From contig CM053243.1 in NCBI GenBank assembly GCA_028583405.1, positions 32,701,420-32,765,419 of the forward strand: a stretch of 64,000 nt of DNA, in the 5' to 3' direction. This DNA is from Pogonophryne albipinna. Taxonomy: Eukaryota; Chordata; Actinopteri; Perciformes; Artedidraconidae. The position numbers and the translations under genes were made by a program. The notes under the pieces were generated by a model that worked only from the letters and a program-made list of their open reading frames with translations, was not told the origin of the DNA and ran no database searches. Positions within the stretch are counted from its first letter, which is position 1, and each line of letters starts with the position of its first letter. Positions 59,322-64,000 of the stretch are shown here, one piece after another.

Positions 59322-59559
59322 TTACTGTTTAACATTTTGGGCTACTAAATGTTACTTCATATTAAGGCTAATCAAAATGACAAGGCTGTAATGCTAACTA
59401 ATGTGCTAGCTACTAGCTAGGTAGCTAACATGATCCTGCCACTCCTGGTCCTTTCATCAGACGGGAAGCGAAAGAACGAGCAAGACCCATTGCTGGTATG
59501 ATAACAACCTGGTACTAAGCACACAGGCATCTTGTTAAAGTTATCTTAGCTATCTCTTA

Positions 59560-59901
59560 TATTTAGCGGAGGAAAACAATTGTGACATCACTTACGTGAC
59601 TCTGGGATGTGTAGTCTTTCTAGTTGCGTATTTTTCATAGTCTTATATTTCAACAGTTTTACGACAAACTGTGACTTTTTTGACATGGAAATGATTTTTT
59701 AAGATTGACAAACATCATATGTGTAATTCGTGGCACAATTCAAACGGGATCGAAAGATACGTTTTTTCTCTCCATTGACTTCAATACATTATTTTTCCGA
59801 AATAAGGTCCCATGGACCGGAAGTAGATGGGCGTGACTTCGCCACTCTATGGGCAGAAGCGTTGGAAGATTTTTTTAACGCTGCTGTGTGGACGGGCCGT
59901 A
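59560..59901 (-). mobile_element. partial Harbinger-related MITE end
   Basis: On the minus strand it begins TA (59900-59901), then 'cggcccgtccacacagcagcg', followed by 'ccaacgcttctgccca' and 'gtggcgaagtcacgcccatc', collinear with the start of the MITE at 27587. The far end was not found, so the left limit is approximate. Confidence 0.6.
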
Positions 59902-62485
59902 AGAGTCCCTTCTTACAACAGGTCATAGTAAATGATGCAATAAAGTAGGATGAACATCTTATTCGGGGAATGAATGTTTGTGGAGCATTGTACTTGTCAA
60001 GGGAGAAACAAAGTCTCCAGCAAAACACCCCTGCAGGTTTAGAGATTCTCCATTTTAACAAATGCCAGATTTAGACAATCCCTCCAGTCAAAGCGAGTAT
60101 TTGAATGTGTCCCAGACTTGCAGAGTGGGCATAATGACAGCAGGAAGCTTTAAAAACAGCGGAGGCTTCACTGCAACATTTCTCAGCTTCACTGAGAGCT
60201 GTTAAAGTACGATTTTATAACAGAACATCTAAAACACCTGAGGGGAAGTATAATTATTTTATCACGCTACACCCTTCTAATGGATTCAAAGATATTTAGT
60301 ATCCCAGTACAGATGTCTTTTGCAATCTTCTGAAGAGCACTGATGGATAATTTAGTGAACATGTTTTGTTTCCCAGCAGAGCAGCCAAGTTTATAAATCT
60401 ATGTACTTAGATACTAGAAAATGGTAGCTTAACTTCAATTAGATGCAGATAGATTCCCCTCTTTCCATGTCTTGTGTCCCTGCATGGATTTTGGATGGGC
60501 AACAGACATCTGCTGTATTCTCAAATGTACTGCCTTTGTGTTCAGTGTTGGGCATCTTTTTTTTATTTGTTGAAATACTATTTGAGTCCCAAAATCAATC
60601 AATAAAGCAAATGTTCAGAAAGAATAAAAAAGAAAGAATCAGGCTGTTTAGGGCAGTATAAGGCCGACTAACTGTTCTTACCGTAGACATTCACACCTTG
60701 CTAGATTAACAGCAGTGATGAATAGTCATGTTCGCTGTCATCATTTTGGGGGAGCGGCTTTGGAGAGAGGAACTGAAAGGGCTGGTTGTTTTCTCGCTAG
60801 TTTTACAGTATCAACTTTTGTACCAAGTGTTCTTTATTTAAAGAAAAGAGACTGCTACACTGTGCTAGGTTTTTTCAGTTGTATCATTTTAAAATCTAGT
60901 TTAATCCTGTTGGATCCCCTTCCTAAGCTTTAATGTAGTTTGACCGTTGAGAATTAATTGATAATAGACACATTGTAATCCTTTAATGCGTACACGGCAG
61001 CACCTTGGGAGTTAGCTACCAGCAGCTCAGTTTGCCCTGAAAGGTTAAATACTTTTGTTTACATACATACTGGGAGAAATTGTTGTGAAACAAGACCAGC
61101 TGGATATGTTTTACTTCCAGGAGGCTGATATAAGTCAAAAGCCCAGTAATAGTCCTTGTAAATTCTGATGCAATTCAAGTTTCACTTTGTCCCACTCTTT
61201 CTAGGTTTATATGGGAGCCATAACCGAGGGACAGAAATGGAAGTGTGAAATGTGCTTAGTGAGAATAAAGATATTGGCGCTGTGATGGAGGCATGAGGGA
61301 TTAGAATTACTAAATATGATTGCTACGACTCAAGATTACAAGATCACTCAGCTGCATAAGTTACCAATTTTACTCAGTCATTTCGTGCCGTTTTTGTCCA
61401 ATATCTTTTAACTACCTTATTCTGCTGACCAGATTGTCAGACTTTTAGGACTCCTTCCTCCTCTGAGTGGAAAAACAACTGAATCCCAGGCAGAGGAGAT
61501 GCCATCAGGCTTTATGGAGAAAAGTAGGTCAGGTCTGTCAAGCATGCCCTTTTCTCCAGATATGGACTGGCTAATAGGAGCAGTGAGTCCCAACACTGAG
61601 GAAACAATATTTGCAAACTCGCCAGGCTGCATTAAATGCAGAACTCTCAGTCAGGTGTATACTATTCGAAAATAGGACGTTAACTTACTAATGAGTACAT
61701 TGTTTATGTGAATAGAGGATTTAGTCAACTCCAGTTGGCACAGCTACCACTATTCAGGTTTTGTTTTATATTAATCTATGGGCATAACAAATGTATTCAC
61801 TCAGTCTGTGTCTTACTATAAATCAGTTGATTACACCAAACAAAAACAGGAAAGCCTAAAAGGTTCTCTTCTATTTATCAGACAAATCAGACTAAAGAGT
61901 TTCTGTTGACGGCAATGAGGAACTGCACCGACAAAGACTTCCTGATGTATTCATGACGGTAGGTTATTATGGTTCTGTGGTTGACCTTGGGTAGAAAAGC
62001 CAATGCTAATGGAGGTCCAAAAAAAGAAGGGAAGATGGACTGGCGTTATCTTTTTCCAACTTTTCTTTTGTCTAAAAGAGAATAGACCAGCAAGCTTTTT
62101 TAATGTGTGGTTATTGTTCAGGTGTCAGAATAAGTATTGGTATTCAGAGCCAAGAGACTGTAGGCATGTCAATAGATCCCCCAACCCCCGCCCCGACTTC
62201 CCATCAGTACTTGTTGATGCGTACGCTGCATCTAATTTTTTCCCTCTCAGCATCAAGGCCTTAAAAAACATTTGTAATTCCATTTAGTGAAAAATGCAAA
62301 ATCAAATACTGCTGAATGAATTCATCAGCAAATTATACTTTTTTAAAGAAAGGTATTCAACAATATAAAAAATGCCCGTAAAATCTTGCTTTCTGGTATT
62401 CATCTTAAATATTAATTACTATATAAGTAGCAATCAAGGTTAACCTTTGGATTTAAATATGTTCTAAGCCTTAGAATATATTTAA
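59902..62485. other. gene-free sequence
   Basis: No supported gene or repeat. Open frames up to 90 codons lack recognisable domains. Confidence 0.5.
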
Positions 62486-62546
62486 ATTAATATATTACTG
62501 AGTAATGCCTTAGAATCTATAAGGCATTACTCAGTAATATATTAAT
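62486..62546. ncRNA. perfect 27-bp hairpin, small-RNA precursor or palindrome
   Basis: Arms at 62486-62512 ('attaatatattactgagt...' start) and 62520-62546 pair perfectly over 27 bp around a 7-base loop 'gaatcta'. The outer half is AT-rich; the inner half contains 'gagtaatgcctta'. The shape resembles a compact pre-miRNA or a MITE foldback remnant. No known mature miRNA was recognised. Confidence 0.35.
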
Positions 62547-63799
62547 AATCAAAGCTCAGCTAATCTGCTGTCAAGACAATTACATATAAGCTGCAGTAAC
62601 ATTCAAGCTTCAGCTGTTATCATGGCTACCGTTTTCTTCAGTAAGGAACTTTCAAAACAAAACATATTCATAATTACAGCACTGGTTTCCAGGGAGAAAA
62701 GCAACAATGAAAACAAATCATGCAGGTGATATGACCAAAATAGCCCCTAGTTCGGCAAAAACAAATCTCTATGGAAGGTCTTATCTCTAAAAGAAATGTG
62801 ATAACTGAAAGAAAAGGGCTTCAATGCATTTCATATTCAAATTACATCACAACTAGTAAATATGTAGTCAAATGTAAATCATTTAAAAAAGTCGACAAAG
62901 TTAAACACAGAGTTTTGTTTATCTTTTGAAAAATCAAGACTTCTATGAACATAATACAATTGTTTGACATTAATACAAAAATAACTGGGCAAGTATTTCC
63001 CCTACAACCTTGTTTGATCATTTATTAAAGCAAAGAAAGAACAGCCTAACTCAACGCCTTATTATTTCACTAATAGAAAATGAACAGGCTTTTGTTCTTG
63101 TTCAGAACTCTGTAGGACTGTTGGTCCCATCAGCTCCTTTTTTATCTTTGATGAAATTCCATTACACGCACGACATGAAGTAGCCTGCTAAGCTCTTAAA
63201 ATGCACATCATAAACCAGCAGGGACTAGTCCCTCTGAAAAACTAAGGAGTAAGACATTCATTTTTACAGAGACTTCAGTGTGACTAACAGATTAAGGCTA
63301 TTATTTAAGCTTTTTTTAATTTTTTTTATTGTTTTGACGTATTTTCTACATTATTGTTATTCCTGTTGTTTATTTGTAATGCAATTACTAATTTATAGTG
63401 TCTTTACTGAACCTTTCTACAATAATTTGTTTTACTACTTAATACTTTGTTTTAAACTCATTTAACTCTGACTTTATCGTATCAGTAATAATACTTCAGA
63501 GGCTGTTTTATTGTATATCACAACCTCCTAGATGTTATTACATCATATAGCACCAACTCAGCAAATCAGGACGGGGGGGGGATAGATTAGTCCATCCTGC
63601 CTATTGTCAGGTGAACATTCTGCACACACCCACATCAGGTAAGCCCACAGTGACAGCACTCAGGAGTCCTAACATTAACAGGACAGTGACAGCGCTCCTT
63701 CACATAATGTCAAAGTTAGGAGGTGGTGTGTGCAGACGTTGCTCAGACTTGGCATGAACTGAAGGGTCGGCAGGGCCCAAAACAGACTAAGTATCAAGG
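62547..63799. other. gene-free sequence
   Basis: AT-rich, no supported gene. A G run lies near 63572-63580. Confidence 0.5.
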
Positions 63800-63960
63800 G
63801 TGGGCTGGTACTATGAGACCTGCCAGTTCACCTCCTGGACACTGCCGAGGTGCCCTTGAGCAAGGCGCTGGACCTCATTCTGCTACCCAAGCGCAGTATA
63901 GCAGCTGCCCAGTGGGCTGCCAATTGGGTTTAATGTAGAGACTAAACTTCAGTGTGTCCA
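63800..63960 (+). repeat. SINE 3' portion, second copy
   Basis: Shares 'cagttcacctcctgga', 'gaggtgcccttgagcaaggc', 'gcagctgcccag' and 'cttcagtgtgtcc' with the SINE at 1893-2213. The tRNA-like head with a B box was not recognised, so the copy is 5' truncated or strongly diverged. Confidence 0.68.
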
Positions 63961-64000
63961 GTGCCATAAGGATTAGATTCAAATGCACCATTTCCATATT

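Overview
The window looks like intronic and intergenic DNA of a teleost fish. It contains one recognisable host coding exon and a dense, layered set of transposable elements: BED-finger hAT elements, TTAA-flanked elements, a PIF/Harbinger derivative with a MADF exon, a DIRS-type reverse transcriptase remnant, CCHC/APE/RT/RNase H LINE sequence, gypsy-type LTRs, tRNA-headed SINEs and an L2-type tail. No bacterial, organellar or viral gene block was seen. Everything was read by eye, so family names are tentative unless a motif is quoted.

Layout. 1-8.4 kb: mostly unique AT-rich DNA with one SINE (about 1.9-2.2 kb) and a repeat scrap (4.1 kb). 8.43-12.87 kb: a three-layer nest. A putative TIR element holds a minus-strand solo LTR (TSD GCGTC), which holds a young non-autonomous LTR retrotransposon whose interior is a gag-like start followed by four coding minisatellites. 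13.56-14.77 kb: a deleted hAT (TSD GTGCTTAC) that keeps a BED finger and a C-terminal scrap. 16.9-18.9 kb: the only host gene signal, a tetraspanin first coding exon (tspan9/tspan4-like) ending at a strong splice donor. I found no later exon, so the rest of the window on the + strand is probably its large first coding intron. 20.86-22.28 kb: a second, odd hAT-like composite.

26.2-31.7 kb: a DIRS reverse transcriptase remnant, a tandem array of hairpin-forming units interrupted by a TA-flanked MITE, then a BED-finger hAT split by a second hAT, which holds a third hAT, which holds a TTAA MITE. 32.08-33.51 and 38.13-39.88 kb: two CAG-ended elements with 5-bp duplications. 35.71-36.96 kb: a TTAA element with a strong internal hairpin. 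43.85 and 62.49 kb: two compact, near-perfect hairpins outside any recognised element. 53.21-58.11 kb: a plus-strand solo LTR (TSD GTTTA) split by a LINE that is flanked by 143-bp direct repeats and stops inside its RNase H domain. 58.63-59.90 kb: Harbinger-related pieces. The window ends in a second SINE copy.

The most notable observations are the 143-bp duplication around a 3'-truncated LINE, the near-coincident breakpoints of two unrelated insertions in two copies of the same LTR family, the repeat-built coding region of the LTR element, and the hairpins. Except for the tetraspanin exon, the open reading frames here are transposon remnants or chance frames.
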